Part shown: in pieces, positions 23,841-34,310 of the stretch
How positions within the stretch are numbered: the stretch's first letter is position 1
Layout of the letters: the number at the start of each line of letters is the position of its first letter
Source of the DNA: Osmia lignaria lignaria
Lineage: Eukaryota > Arthropoda > Insecta > Hymenoptera > Megachilidae
Direction of reading: 5' to 3'
DNA: 64,000 nt
NCBI RefSeq assembly: GCF_051020975.1
Contig: NC_135038.1
Location: forward strand, 3,656,001-3,720,000
Notes under the pieces: generated by a model
The model's input: the letters and a program-made list of their open reading frames with translations, nothing else
Told to the model about the DNA's origin: nothing
Database searches by the model: none
Program-made: the position numbers and the translations under genes

Positions 23841-23897
23841 GGCACCTTAGTCCAGCTGTTTCGAGAGTTACGAGAATTTCTCAGGCTGGGGTGTACC
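23841..23897 (+). ncRNA. Three-stem RNA module E2
   Basis: Outer stem CACCTTAGTC / GGCTGGGGTG, with four G-T pairs, extended by GG/CC. Inner hairpin AGCT/AGTT. Second hairpin GAGA-ATT-TCTC. No counterpart was found in copy 1. Confidence 0.5.
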
Positions 23898-24738
23898 ACG
23901 GGCGAAACCGCCGATTTTACAGTTAACTTTGGGAAAGCGAAATTGTAATAATCATTTCACGCGACCGGTACATAACTCAATAGTTTCAATTGTGATATTA
24001 GAGTGTTTTCATATTGATATATTTTTGTTAATTAATTCTAAGCATCTTTACCCTTGTTCACGTTTTTGCATAAACTGGTATTTTCTACATTAACGAATTT
24101 TTCCAAATTTATAAAAGTCTCGATTTTGGCATTTCTCTGTTACTATGTACTTGATTTTTCATTCACAATTAAACCAGTTTCAAAATTCATTTCAAACGCA
24201 CCTCACACGTTTCAGCTAAAACACGCCTACCAACTCATACGCAGATTCAAGGAGGGACCCGTACGGGACCTAAGCGTTGAACGAACCCAACGAAGGGCTA
24301 ATAATTTCTAATCTAACATCTTATCAATTTTGCCTTTCGTCTTTTAATTTGTCGAGAGCGTTAACCCGCTCAAGACTGGTGGCAGGGATACCAACCATCG
24401 CGCTAAAATAGAAAAGAAAGTGTAAGGGGTTGAATTCCAACGAACTAATTGAAATTTAACCACCCTATATCCTCCAATTTATATCTTTCCTTTTTACGTT
24501 GCGCCGTCGCGTCGCACGCGCAACGTAACAAATGCCTTCTTTGAGACGACAACACATATGTTATTCGTATACGATGCATACCGATTTCTTATTCTTCTTT
24601 ATGAAATGGTTGTGCGTACAATTCTATGTATATATATATATATATGAAAAACGTATAGTCGGTATCCATCATATATTATTTTTTATATTTATTTGTATCG
24701 AATTGAATATATTATTCAACTGAATTTCTGTTATTTAG

Positions 24739-24851
24739 ACGCAGCACAAACATCAAAAGTGTACAAAGATAAGAAAGAAACGGAGGTGTCCATACCGTCT
24801 TGGCTAAGGAGAGCTGCGGAACGCAACAAGATCATTGTAAAAGATTTTTAG
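24739..24851 (+). CDS. Predicted 3'-terminal exon of the TA-element gene
   Basis: After a TTATTTAG acceptor the frame encodes about 36 residues ending WLRRAAERNKIIVKDF and TAG at 24849. An AATAAA-rich stretch follows at once. The charged, non-repetitive composition and the good acceptor make a real exon plausible. I do not recognise the protein. The preceding exons are not visible, perhaps displaced or deleted. Confidence 0.35.
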
Positions 24852-25239
24852 TAGAAATAATAAAATAAATAATAGATATGTAATAAAAATAAAGATTATA
24901 AAAAAAAGTACAGAAAACGTTTTGCAATCTTAAATGCTCGAAAAATATTCCTTATATGGCTTTCAAAACGTTAGCATAGTGTTCTGCAAAGTTTTGTAAA
25001 CGTTCAGACAACGTACAGAGGATGTTACTTTAGGACGTTCAGAAAACATCCTGAGAATGTGCGCACAGGACGTCCTCTGGACGTTCCACTTTTTAACAGG
25101 CACCTTCCTAGGATCTTTAAAGGACATAACCAGGATATATAGGGGACATATGGATGTTAACGGGACATTCTCCGTATGTACGAAACGTCCAGCATGGACG
25201 TTCGATGGACATACATGAAATGTTTCTGTGCTATCTGGG

Positions 25240-25915
25240 TAGCTAATACTGCTGCAAAAAGGGCTACAGAAATACCGATGAAAAATTTCCCAGTTTCACA
25301 TACTGATTTAATTAATGAGATTAAAGTAAGGATCAAAAAAAGTTGAAATGAAACTTGGATTAAATCACTACCAAATTGTTTAAAATTAGACAAAATCTTT
25401 ATGAAAATTATTGGAATATCTAGCTACAAAAACAAGTCGAGTGTCGAAGGACAGTGACAATATACTTTGAATGGCTTAACGGTCCTCAGGTCAAGTAATG
25501 AAGGTCTGCAGTTTGTCCCACCGGAAAGGGCCGAGTAATAAACAGCACATGGGCACTTCTCTAAATTTCTTCCTAGTTTTCTTTTCTCATTCTTTTTCAC
25601 TTTGGTTTAGAATCTCGAACCGTACAGACGTCGTCCGTATTTTATTTGAAATAAAGTTGAAGTTATTTTTGTATTTCATAAGTTTAATTTATTTCATAAA
25701 CTAAAAACCCATACTTATTTCCATTAAAAATAAATGCCCTGACTTTATTTTAAGGAGGGATCAAGTCGTTGCTACACGACTTACAATTAGAATCGATCAC
25801 GCAAATATAATATATGTCCATAAAATATGTAAAACTTCGCCTCCTATGTGTAATTCTTGTAATATAGTACTCTCGATCGAACATATTTTATACGAACGTC
25901 TTACATTTCGTTTTT
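25240..25915 (+). pseudogene. LINE ORF2 RNase H 3' half and C-terminal zinc region
   Basis: The frame continues from 21289 with ANTAAKRATEIPMKNFPV and a helical tail to about 25436. After a ~315-bp non-homologous stretch it resumes at 25752 with RDQVVATRLTIRIDHANI and PPMCNSCNIVLSIEHILYE. That is the RLRIGH...C-x2-C...HIL C-terminal region of I/Jockey-type ORF2. The 25437-25751 stretch is probably a further small insertion. It has no inverted ends I could see. Confidence 0.7.
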
Positions 25916-27084
25916 AACCGATTTCAAAAAAGGAGGAGGTTACTCAATTCGATCAGTATTTTTTTTTACGTACAATGTTCGTCGATTACTCCGAGACGGA
26001 TGGACCAATCGTTCAGGAATGTACTGATTGTGATGTTTCAAAATTGTCCATGAAAGTAGACTTCGTCATTTTCTTTATCAATTGGTCGCTAAAAGAAGGG
26101 TTGGCTTGCTTCTTCATGTATCGGTCGCTGGAAGCTGATTTGGACTGTATCTTTGCGAAAGCTACCGTCGTAATCTTTGCATTTCTCTGAGTACTCTTCC
26201 GTCATAAGGCATATGAAACGATCAGATTATATTAATTATTCTAACGTATTGTTAAATGGAACGAATTTCAATGGAGCGAATGCTAAATGTATTTTTTAGT
26301 ATGACTGGTCAGTACGTGTCGTTTAGGTAGCCCTGAAGAATTTTGTTATAAATGTGCCAGTTATTATATATGTATACTGTTAGAATCACTTCACTGTAGG
26401 AATAAAAACATAACCCGAAAAATCGATTGCTACGACCCTCTAACAGTCCAAGTTGCCCTAATAGTTCTAGCTGAAATCGTTAAAACATTCGCACAGAGAC
26501 ATCGTTAAAACATCTTAAAAATATCTGTTCCAGATATTGAGGATGTCTTACAGACAAAATACGTATTTTTTAAAGTTGGGGTGCGCGACCTATTTTGATG
26601 AATATCTCGAAAACTATTAGAGATACGGCAGTGGTGTAAATTGATGAAATTTGTATTTTCGAATGGTGAATTTAACTGTGTAAACAGCCGCGGATTCAGG
26701 TAGGTATAATAAAATGTTTTCGTACTAATGAAATGTATTCATGTATTCATGTATTTCGAAGAAGCACAAGGTCGGGGAGTTAAAAAAACGGATAGTTAAA
26801 AAAAGAAAATCGTGAAAATTATAATGCAAAGTCCCTTTCTTGCGCCCCTCACATGGGAACAATTTCAGGTGCAACGCACTGATGAGGAAGCGCAAGGTGA
26901 GATAATTTTGAAAAAACGCCAGGATGTAACACTTATAATTAGGTGGCTTGAGCATCGAGTCGATAACGTAGAATGACGGGAGGCTCCCGTCGGGAGCAGC
27001 CGAACGCAGAGCGCACACGGACACGTAGGGCAACACGCTTGTGTTAAATGAAACAAATGAAGTAGGGGAGTCACTAGGACGGCG
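25916..27084. other. Unassigned region
   Basis: Short frames on both strands lack family features. The AAAAAAGGAGGAGGTTACTC stretch near 25927 looks like sequence that recurs in insect genomes, but I cannot name it. Confidence 0.35.
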
Positions 27085-28110
27085 CACAGTGGGACAAAAC
27101 GGCTTACGGCGATCAAAATTCTATAACTTAAGTTCTATTGAAAATATTTTAATGAAATTTTGGAAAGTTTTTGCCTACATTATGGTACTTAAGTTGTATC
27201 AATATAAATCATATTCAAAATATACAAAATATTCACGTATAAAGTGTAGCGCGTTCAATATCCTTCACTTGTTAGACATATTTTAAGTTATTTAACAAAA
27301 ATTTGACTTAAAATTGTTAATAACTGTAAGAGAAACGGATTTAATAATTGAAAAATGATTATCGCGATCGTGAAATTACAGTCACTGTAGAAGGGTTCGG
27401 CAAGTTAATATCGACATATTGACTATTTAACTGTGGGATTTAGTTTTGAAAATCTCTCACGAGATATGTAATTCAAATCAAGCAATGTCGAATATACACG
27501 TCGAATGCAGTTAACTGGTTAATAATCGTATCTGGTACTGCTTTTCCATCATCGTGCGCAACGGCCAAGATGGGTGTAATTTCTTTCAATTGCCATTTTC
27601 TTGAAAAAGTACAAAAACGTGCACTCAATTTTTTCAGATTCTGGTAGAGGAAGGTTCACTCTTTCCTGTAGTAATAATTAAACATTCGGCAAGTGCCGGC
27701 ATTTTTTTTAAATCAAACTCAAAGTTGAGATTTTAGGTAAATGTAGATACTTCGTTTCAATCAGGTCCTATTATTTATAAATAGTTGTTACATTTTAACT
27801 TACTTTATGCGCTGGATAGAATCTATATTAATCTAGTAAACTTTATAATTCAATTGAATTTTATCTTTCCGAGTAAAGTTCTTTGAAATCGTACATTGAA
27901 GTTACGGGTAATATGTATCAGCGTTTCGTTCTGATGAATTTCTACTGACTTTCAGTGCGGACCACAGCAAAACGGAAGCAAATATGAAAAAACGAATTAC
28001 ACTACGTTAAACTGCAGTTTATTCTCTATCCATGTACGCAAATAGTTTTTCAATTTTCGAATTTACGAAAATCGACTTTTGATCGCCGAAAGCTGTTTTG
28101 TCCCATTGTG
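27085..28110. mobile_element. TIR element, CACARTGGGACAAAAC ends
   Basis: CACAGTGGGACAAAACGGC at the left and the inverse of CACAATGGGACAAAACAGC at the right match over about 34 bp with four mismatches, including GGCGATCAAAA. CGGCG lies directly outside both ends and may be a 5-bp duplication, although it could also belong to the repeats. The 1-kb centre is AT-rich and non-coding. hAT-like by appearance only. Confidence 0.55.
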
Positions 28111-28189
28111 CGGCGTGGAGGGGTTAAAAATTTGTCCCACGTCCCACGATTCTGGTATCACTGCTGGCAACAAGCGAGTACCCTGAAGC

Positions 28190-28745
28190 CGTCTTGAAGG
28201 AAGCATTAAAGACCACGCGGAGCTTCGTTGAAGGATCATGTAGCTTGACCACCGCATGATGCGGCATATAGTAGGCGTCTGCTTCCATGTGCTGCAAGGT
28301 CTGGTACTCGGACAGGAATTGGGAATACTTGCTGCCCAGGGACTCGTTCGAGGTCAATCGACGCTCACAGCTGAGCAGCAGCTTGAGTGTTGAAGACTGG
28401 GAAGGCCTCAACGCGGCGACCGGATCCATCCTGAAAAGTAAGCGGACCCAATAGCGTCCTGTAGAGTCCCGGATGCTTGCGTCCTTGCAGTGTCGTTCAC
28501 AAATCTCCTCCTTGGGTGACAAATGGGGCTGGCCTGACAGTTCCTCTAATTCCCAGAAGCGTTGGAACAGCTTGCGTTGGAGACTGGCGCGCTGGATACG
28601 GGGTCCATCGGTGCCCAGCCGTCCTGAAAAAGACTTCTGCAGACACCAACGCCTAAAATCAGGTCCACTCTGGCTGGTACCCCGTAGACGGGATCAGCGA
28701 GCCTGACGTACTCCAAGTGCGGCCAGTGCCCTTGATGCATTCGGT
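28190..28745 (-). pseudogene. BEL/Pao pol fragment (protease to reverse transcriptase)
   Basis: The minus strand shows the A17-type protease motif VDLILGVGVCRSLFQDG. In another frame it shows the start of a BEL reverse transcriptase: FQRFWELEEL, SPKEEICERHC, RDSTGRYWVRLLF, EYQTLQHMEA, then MPHHAVVKLHDPSTKLRVVF and NASFKTASGYSL. Homology stops near 28190, before the catalytic YVDD block. One frameshift separates the two parts. Both ends are cut, so this is an internal relic. Confidence 0.8.
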
Positions 28746-28829
28746 GCATCGACAGGAACAATCATTCAAATTGAATCATTCCAAAACAATTATGATGCTA
28801 CAGAGTTTGTAGTACAGATTACACTGTCC

Positions 28830-29055
28830 AACAGTGAATTGGCGTTCCGATTTCCACTAGGTGATTCTTATAGTGTTTTATACGCTGATTACGAATCTGC
28901 AAACCGTTTGCTCCTACATGTACAGTTTTTGGGAAATTTGATTTTGAAAAAAAAACATATTTTGCAGATTTAAACAAATTTTCTGACGTAATTATAAAAG
29001 ATATTGAAATTCTATTTACACTAAAAGATTTTGTAGACTTTTCTGAATACAACAA
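28830..29055 (+). repeat. Dispersed repeat with protein-like frame, copy 1
   Basis: Translation reads YSVLYADYESANRLLL and, after a frame change, LNKFSDVIIKDIEI. The inverse copy at 52217-52435 reads YADYESANRFALIHTVLEKF and LNKFSDVKI. Shared residues in both copies suggest a decayed coding sequence of one TE family that I cannot name. Confidence 0.5.
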
Positions 29056-29371
29056 TACCTATCTTTAATACATTGCAAATGTTTAAGTACGTTTAAACGA
29101 TCATTGAACGCGGAGGGACCCCGATTTGGCACCAATTTTTAGGATATTTTTCAATTTATCTGAAAAAGTAGAGGTCCAGCGTAAAATCAAATGATACCAT
29201 GCGATAGAGCAGATTTTTATCTTGAAAAACCACCCGAAGAAAGTTGCAACATCGGTTGTTTTATCAAGCCAGAAAGCGAAATAGCTTCGCGGGAGACGAA
29301 ATATCGACACTAGTGCTTTGCGTCAGGACGGTTGCTCAGCGTAATTTTGCAAATGTTTCCAATAATGCATT

Positions 29372-29549
29372 ATTGTATTTAGCGCCTCTTCCTCTAGATC
29401 ATAGTTGTAGTAGTACCCCTCCCCTCGCCCAGTGTCGCCACAATTTTTCAAAGCTAGGAAAAAAAAATTGCTTGCTACGTCGGGGTGGCCATGGCCGTGC
29501 GTGCCCTCGCGGTGGCCATGCCCGTGCGTGCCCTCGCGTCCATCTTCAT
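29372..29549 (+). repeat. DIRS left inverted terminal repeat
   Basis: Matches 34377-34551 in inverse, apart from different outer tails. Contains two direct copies of a 27-bp GGTGGCCATG...GTGCGTGCCCTCGC unit (29485-29540). Confidence 0.8.
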
Positions 29550-29612
29550 TCTTTCGCTTTGTGCCAGTATCGTCACATGGTTAATTATCTTTAAGCGAAT
29601 AAAAAAGCAATT

Positions 29613-31026
29613 ATGGATGGGAGAAGGAAAAGGAGATCGTCGTCGCAGGACGAAGACAAAGAGAATCGAAGGAGGAGACGGAAAATTCGACGTTTGGAGA
29701 GGAAATTGGAAAAAGAAAAAAGAAAACACCGTAAGTAAAGGATAACCTCATTGGTCGGCGTCGAATGGACGAGGACGCTTGGCGTCAAAAATATTTCTTT
29801 TTGAAAAATTCCTGGAGGGAAAAACCAATAGGTTTTTTGTGTGCATACAATTTTATTGTTTTGCACGGTGCGTCTGGCGCTTACCAGACGCACCCCTACG
29901 TTTTACGAAGGAATAGGAGATCAATGGGATTCACGATTGTGCAGGTAAGCGTTCACCGTCTTGGACATCGTCGGCGTCGCAGATTTCTTCGAGAAGGCCG
30001 TCGAGACACAGTTCGTCGAGACGCTTAAGATCTCATTGGTCGTCACGTTATTCATCGCCTTGCAGTTCATACGAACACACGCAGTCTTACTCTGCGTCGA
30101 GGTCACGAAGCACGTCAAAACGACCAATATCCCGAAATGATGCATCGAGGCACTCGCGATCGAGAGGTACGCTCGTACCGCGTCGCTCGCCAATGCGAGA
30201 ATTATCAAGACGTCCTCCGTCTTCGTCAAGCCACTCTTCGAGGAGAGGAGAGACGCCTGAACGTGTGGACCGAGATCGTCCGAATCAGAACGAAGAGACT
30301 GGAAATCAGTCAAAAGCTCAGACAAATATCGAAAATATCACAGCCGATAAGCCGACCGATAAACCGATCGAGGAGAATACTCCGTCGGGATCGTCGGAAG
30401 AGGTGCCAAAACAAGTGCCTGAACACGAAATTGAGCTCGAAGAAGAGATTATTAATGTGTTAGGCGCGCGGCTCGAGACAGATAAGAAGCCCGCAGCAGC
30501 GGTTCACAAGGACGTAGCGTTACGCTGGTCCGAAATTTTGCGAAAAGGGTTACCGACAGAAGAAGTTAAAAAATTAGTAGAAAAATATCCGGCGCCGGAG
30601 AATTGCTCGTTCATTGTCGTTCCGAAGCTAAAGGCGGAAGTCAACGCTGCAATCCAGGAGAATGCAATAAAAAGAGATAAAAGGATTGTCGAGAAACAGG
30701 AACGTATCGCGGCCTGTTTGGCAGCAGTCGGCAAAGCAATTGCGATAACCCTCAAAATAGACGATCCAAAAAAGGTGGAATTGTTTGAAAAGTTGAGCGA
30801 TGGAGGTAGACTGCTAGCATCGATACACAGAGAGGAGTCTCTAGCGCGAAAAGGTCTTATATTGGCTAATTTAAATTCTTCGTTCAAGGCAACCTTATCC
30901 AACACGTCGATAGACGAGTGGCTTTTCGGCGTCGATCTCGACGAAAAATTGAAGACAGCCAAAAACTTAGAAAAGGCGTCAAAGGAATTGAAGCCTCTAA
31001 CAAAACCAATACATACAACAAATTAA
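29613..31026 (+). pseudogene. DIRS gag-like ORF with predicted intron and RS-rich region
   Basis: The first ATG at 29613 opens a basic frame (MDGRRKRRSSSQDEDKENRR) that runs to a donor, CACC|GTAAGT at 29731. The acceptor TTGTGCAG at 29944 restores the frame in phase. It gives a Ser-Arg repeat-rich segment (29945-30230) and then a gag body with RWSEILRKGLPTEEVKKLVE, PAPENCSFIVVPKLKAEVN and IDEWLFGVDL. Unspliced RNA stops at codon 42. The RS region resembles splicing-factor tails and may bind RNA. The frame ends in TAA at 31024; the next frame is the same, so this may be a nonsense mutation in a gag-pol fusion. Confidence 0.6.
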
Positions 31027-33133
31027 TGCGCAGAAGAACCCAAAAAACACGAGGGGCCCGCCCCGACAGTCGACGTACGGGAATCGTATGCCGATGTCGG
31101 GCGGGCGTCGACCGACATCGTCGAACATCCCCGAGACGAAGAAGAAGCCGTACCGGGAGCTAGCTCACCGGTCGCGGGATCCACTTCGATATCAATACAG
31201 GAGGCGTCGATAAATACACCAGGAAACGTAGGTAAACCGGCGGGGCGCTTAAGATTTTTTGTAGAAGCGTGGTCGAAGGTAACGGATGACCCAATGATTA
31301 GACAGTGGGTGCAGGGTTATAAAATCCCCTTCGATTCATATCCGACCCAAGAACGCATCCCGGTCGAACCTACGTGGACGAGGAAAGAGGAGTTCTTAAT
31401 CGATAATCAGATTAAGAAATTATTGGAGAAAGGCGCGATTAAAAAAGTTAAGTCTTCGAAAAAACAGTTCGTGTCAAATATTTTCTTAACCCCAAAACCG
31501 GATGGGTCACATCGATTGATACTAAACTTAAAAAAACTCAACGAGTTTAGTACGGCAGCACATTTTAAGATCGAAGACTGGAAAGTTGCTAAAAAATTAA
31601 TTAATTCGCATGATTTTATGGCCACTCTCGATTTAAAGGACGCATATTATCTGGTGCCTATCGATCAGAGCAGTAGAAAATTTTTGCGATTTCGTTTCCG
31701 AGGCGAAACATTCGAGTTTACGTGCTTGCCCTTCGGTTTAAACGTTGCGCCGCTCGTGTTTACAAAAATTTTAAAGCCGGTAGCTGCTTATTTGAGAAAA
31801 CGGGGTTTCGCGTCAGTTATTTATCTTGACGATATCCTTATCCTCGATAGATCAAGAGAGAGTTGTATTGAAAACATCTAGGTAACAGCTACGCTTTTAC
31901 AAGAGCTTGGGTTTATAATTAACGCAGAGAAGAGTCTCACAATCCCCACGCAACGCTGTAAATACCTAGGGTTGATTTTCGATTCGACGAGAATGACGAT
32001 AGAATTACCAGAAGATAAAATTCAAAAAACCATAGAACTGCTCGAAAGGTTTAGTAAAATCTTACGTTGTACGGTGAGGGAATTTGCGGCTCTTGTCGGC
32101 ACTTTGGTTTCACGGTGTCCAGCATTAAAATACGGGTTGATTCATGTAAGAGCTTTCGAAAAGGAAATATCTCGCGCACTCGAGGACAGTGGAGATAATT
32201 TCGATGCCAAAATGAGTATTTCAAAAAATTGGAGTCAGGAGGTCGCGTGGTGGAAGTAGAACATTCGGTTAGCTAGTGCACCCATAAACGAGCCGATATT
32301 CGAACTCGAGATTTATTCAGACGCGTCGCGCACAGGTTGGGGATGTTACTGCGAGGGACGACGAAGTCATGGTCATTGGAATGCTATTGACTTAGAGTTA
32401 CACATAAACGAGTTAGAATTACGAGCAGCGTTCTTCGGGTTAAAATGCTTTGCAAAAGATAAAAGACAGAGTAATATTTTGCTTCGCATTGATAATACGA
32501 CGGCTATTGCATATATTAATCGAATGCGAGAGTAGTAAGTTTGAGGGCTTAAGTTGCTTAACCAAAATAATCTGGGATTGGTGTGAACACAGAAATATCT
32601 GGATATCGGCTGCATATATACGTTCTAGCGAGAATACGGAAGCGGATCACTAATCAGGCCGATTACAACCGGAAACGGAATTCGAGCTCTCCGATAGCGC
32701 CTTTCGGAAAATAGTAAAAAATTTCGGGCAGCCGCAAGTGGATCTATTTGCATCCCGAGCGAACGCAAAATGTAGACGCTACATTTCATGGCAAAGAGAT
32801 CCGGACTCGATTGCAATCGACGCGTTCACAGTGGAGTGGAACCGATGGTTCTTTTACGCTTTTCCCCCTTTTTCCGTTATTTTAAGAATGTTGAGAAAAA
32901 TTGAGAACGAAGGTTCGAGCGGGATAGTCGTCGTTCCATATTGGGAGGCACAACCATGGTTTCCCTTGTTCTTATCGCTGCTGGACGGCGAACCGTTGAT
33001 TTTTCGACCAAATATTAATCTAATTCATTCCTCCGACAGGGAAGCGCACCCTTTGTGGCGACGCCTTACTCTAATTGCCGGCAGGTTATGCGGGAAGCAT
33101 TTATCCGAAGAGACGTCCCGTCGGAATCCGTAG
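31027..33133 (+). pseudogene. DIRS reverse transcriptase, RNase H and C-terminal domain
   Basis: RT: RQWVQGYKIPFDSYPTQERI, FMATLDLKDAYYLVPI (first Asp), FEFTCLPFGLNVAP, VIYLDDILIL (catalytic pair). RNase H: EIYSDASRTGWGCYCEGR, LELRAAFFGL, RIDNTTAIAYINR. Then the DIRS-specific VDLFASRANAKCRRYISW and FYAFPPFSVILRML block, ending near 33133. Stops at 31879, 32257 and 32533 and a frameshift near 32535, with another stop at 32651, break the frame. Its end overlaps the start of the recombinase frame by about 80 bp in another frame, a usual DIRS arrangement. Confidence 0.8.
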
Positions 33134-34044
33134 ATATTCTCATAGCCTCGTTATCAAAGTCATCAATCCGGCAATACGATTCGGGATTAAAAAAACGGTG
33201 GACATTCTGCGCGAACAAGGAGATTGATCCGTTTATAGAATCCCCGAATAACGTGTTGGCTTTTCTCACGCAAGAGTTCAGAAAAGAAGCATCGTACGGA
33301 ACGCTAAATTGCTATAGATCAGCGATTTCGCTGATTACGGGATCCGATCTGGGTCAGAAGGAAAAAATACAGCGGTTCTTTAAAGGGGTAGCAAAGCTGA
33401 GACCGACGACGCCCCGTTACGATTCAACTTGGGATCCTAAAGTCGTTCTCAATTTCTTATCCAAGTGGTATCCGAATGAGGATATTAGTTTAGAAAACCT
33501 TTCGTTAAAATTAGTGACCCTAATGGCACTAGTTACGGGTCATAGGATGCAGACGTTGACGTTAATTGATTTGCGAAACATTTGTCGCGTTAACGACAAC
33601 GCGCTGGAAATAAAAATTCCCGACATTATAAAGACATCTGGGATAAATAGGAAACAACCGGTGCTTCGATTACCGTTTTTTGAAAGCGACAAATCTATTT
33701 GCGCGGCTTCAGCGTTATTAGCGTACATTGAAAAAACAAAAGGGTTGCGCGAATCGGAAGTAAAGTTATTTATTTCCTTCAAAAAACCGCATAAAGCAGT
33801 AACGACTCAAACTCTTAGCAGATGGATTAAGTCGACCTTGAAGGAAAGTGGTGTTGACGTTAACGTATTCTCAGCATATAGCACCCGTCATGCAGCGACG
33901 TCGGCCGCTAAACGCAAGGGCGTTAATATTGATGTAATCAGAAAAACGGCGGGATGGTCGGAAAATTCTGAAACCTTTGCGCGTTTTTATGATAGAGAAA
34001 TCCCTGCGGAGTACAGGCAATTTGCAGAAGCGATATTACAATAG
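33055..34044 (+). CDS. DIRS tyrosine recombinase
   Basis: An intact 329-codon frame. N-terminal SAM-like helices (SIRQYDSGLKKRWTFCANKE) are followed by the catalytic domain: LVTGHRMQTLTLIDL (first Arg), AYSTRHAATSAAKRKG (H/R box) and GWSENSETFARFYDREI (nucleophile Tyr). It would integrate the circular DNA intermediate without a target duplication. It is the only undamaged frame of the element. The start at 33055 is the first ATG and lies inside the upstream frame. Confidence 0.85.
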   Translation: MATPYSNCRQVMREAFIRRDVPSESVDILIASLSKSSIRQYDSGLKKRWTFCANKEIDPFIESPNNVLAFLTQEFRKEASYGTLNCYRSAISLITGSDLGQKEKIQRFFKGVAKLRPTTPRYDSTWDPKVVLNFLSKWYPNEDISLENLSLKLVTLMALVTGHRMQTLTLIDLRNICRVNDNALEIKIPDIIKTSGINRKQPVLRLPFFESDKSICAASALLAYIEKTKGLRESEVKLFISFKKPHKAVTTQTLSRWIKSTLKESGVDVNVFSAYSTRHAATSAAKRKGVNIDVIRKTAGWSENSETFARFYDREIPAEYRQFAEAILQ

Positions 34045-34200
34045 ATACTCTAAAAACAGTTCCTGTAAGTGTTAGAATGTATGTATCGGAAGAAAACAGT
34101 TCCTATTAAGGCTATATGAGTATTTTATTTAAAAGTTAAAAAAAGAAAAATATAATAATAAGAAATAAAATACGGCTGTCGTAATTCTCACTTTAAACAG

Positions 34201-34310
34201 CTACAACTATGATCTAGAGAAAGAGGTGCTAAATACAATTAATGATTAAACGAACTTACCTAAGTGAAGTTCAATCATGATTGTATGATGCGCCTCTTCC
34301 GAATAGATCA
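34201..34310 (+). repeat. DIRS internal complementary region
   Basis: 34201-34240 is the inverse of the left end (29372-29410). 34238-34310 is the inverse of the right end (34525-34598). The two meet at AATTAATG. It is thought to template joining of the ends during circle formation. Confidence 0.8.

Larger units (their letters stand above)
21912..24530 (+). mobile_element. 'TGTTACGT' structured non-coding element, copy 2
   Basis: Begins TGTATTACGTCC and ends CGCAACGTAACA. It shares with copy 1 the ordered modules, a GCAATAAA signal (22545), CCCTCCTTGAAAC (22154-22166), TTCAAGGAGGGACCCGTA (24246), CTGGTGGCAG (24376) and a terminal stem TTACGTTGCGC/GCGCAACGTAA. It is about 900 bp longer than copy 1, mainly between 22750 and 23690, and carries an extra module (E2). 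It is inserted in the intron of the TA-flanked element. No protein found. Confidence 0.6.
21290..25239. mobile_element. TA-flanked DNA transposon with CCCAGATAGCAC ends
   Basis: The ends CCCAGATAGCAC (21290-21301) and GTGCTATCTGGG (25228-25239) are exact inverses flanked by TA. Removing 21290-25239 and one TA rejoins the LINE RNase H frame, which proves insertion. Both subterminal regions are packed with GGACGT/ACGTCC words; on the left a ~62-bp unit is duplicated (21400-21520). Inside are a probable 5' exon with donor CTCAG|GTAAGT (21838/21839) and a probable 3' exon (24739-24851). The TGTTACGT copy 2 fills the intron between. TA duplication suggests a Tc1/mariner or other TA-targeting superfamily, but the ends do not name it. 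Confidence 0.75.

Noticed and set aside
11651..23897. Hammerhead ribozyme, tRNA or CRISPR interpretation of the hairpin modules
   Set aside because: No CUGAUGA/GAAA core, no tRNA boxes or acceptor stem, and spacing and sequence are unlike CRISPR; the host is a eukaryote.
29485..29745. 86-codon frame with hydrophobic N-terminus
   Set aside because: Its first half is the DIRS terminal repeat and its second half is a shifted reading of the gag exon.
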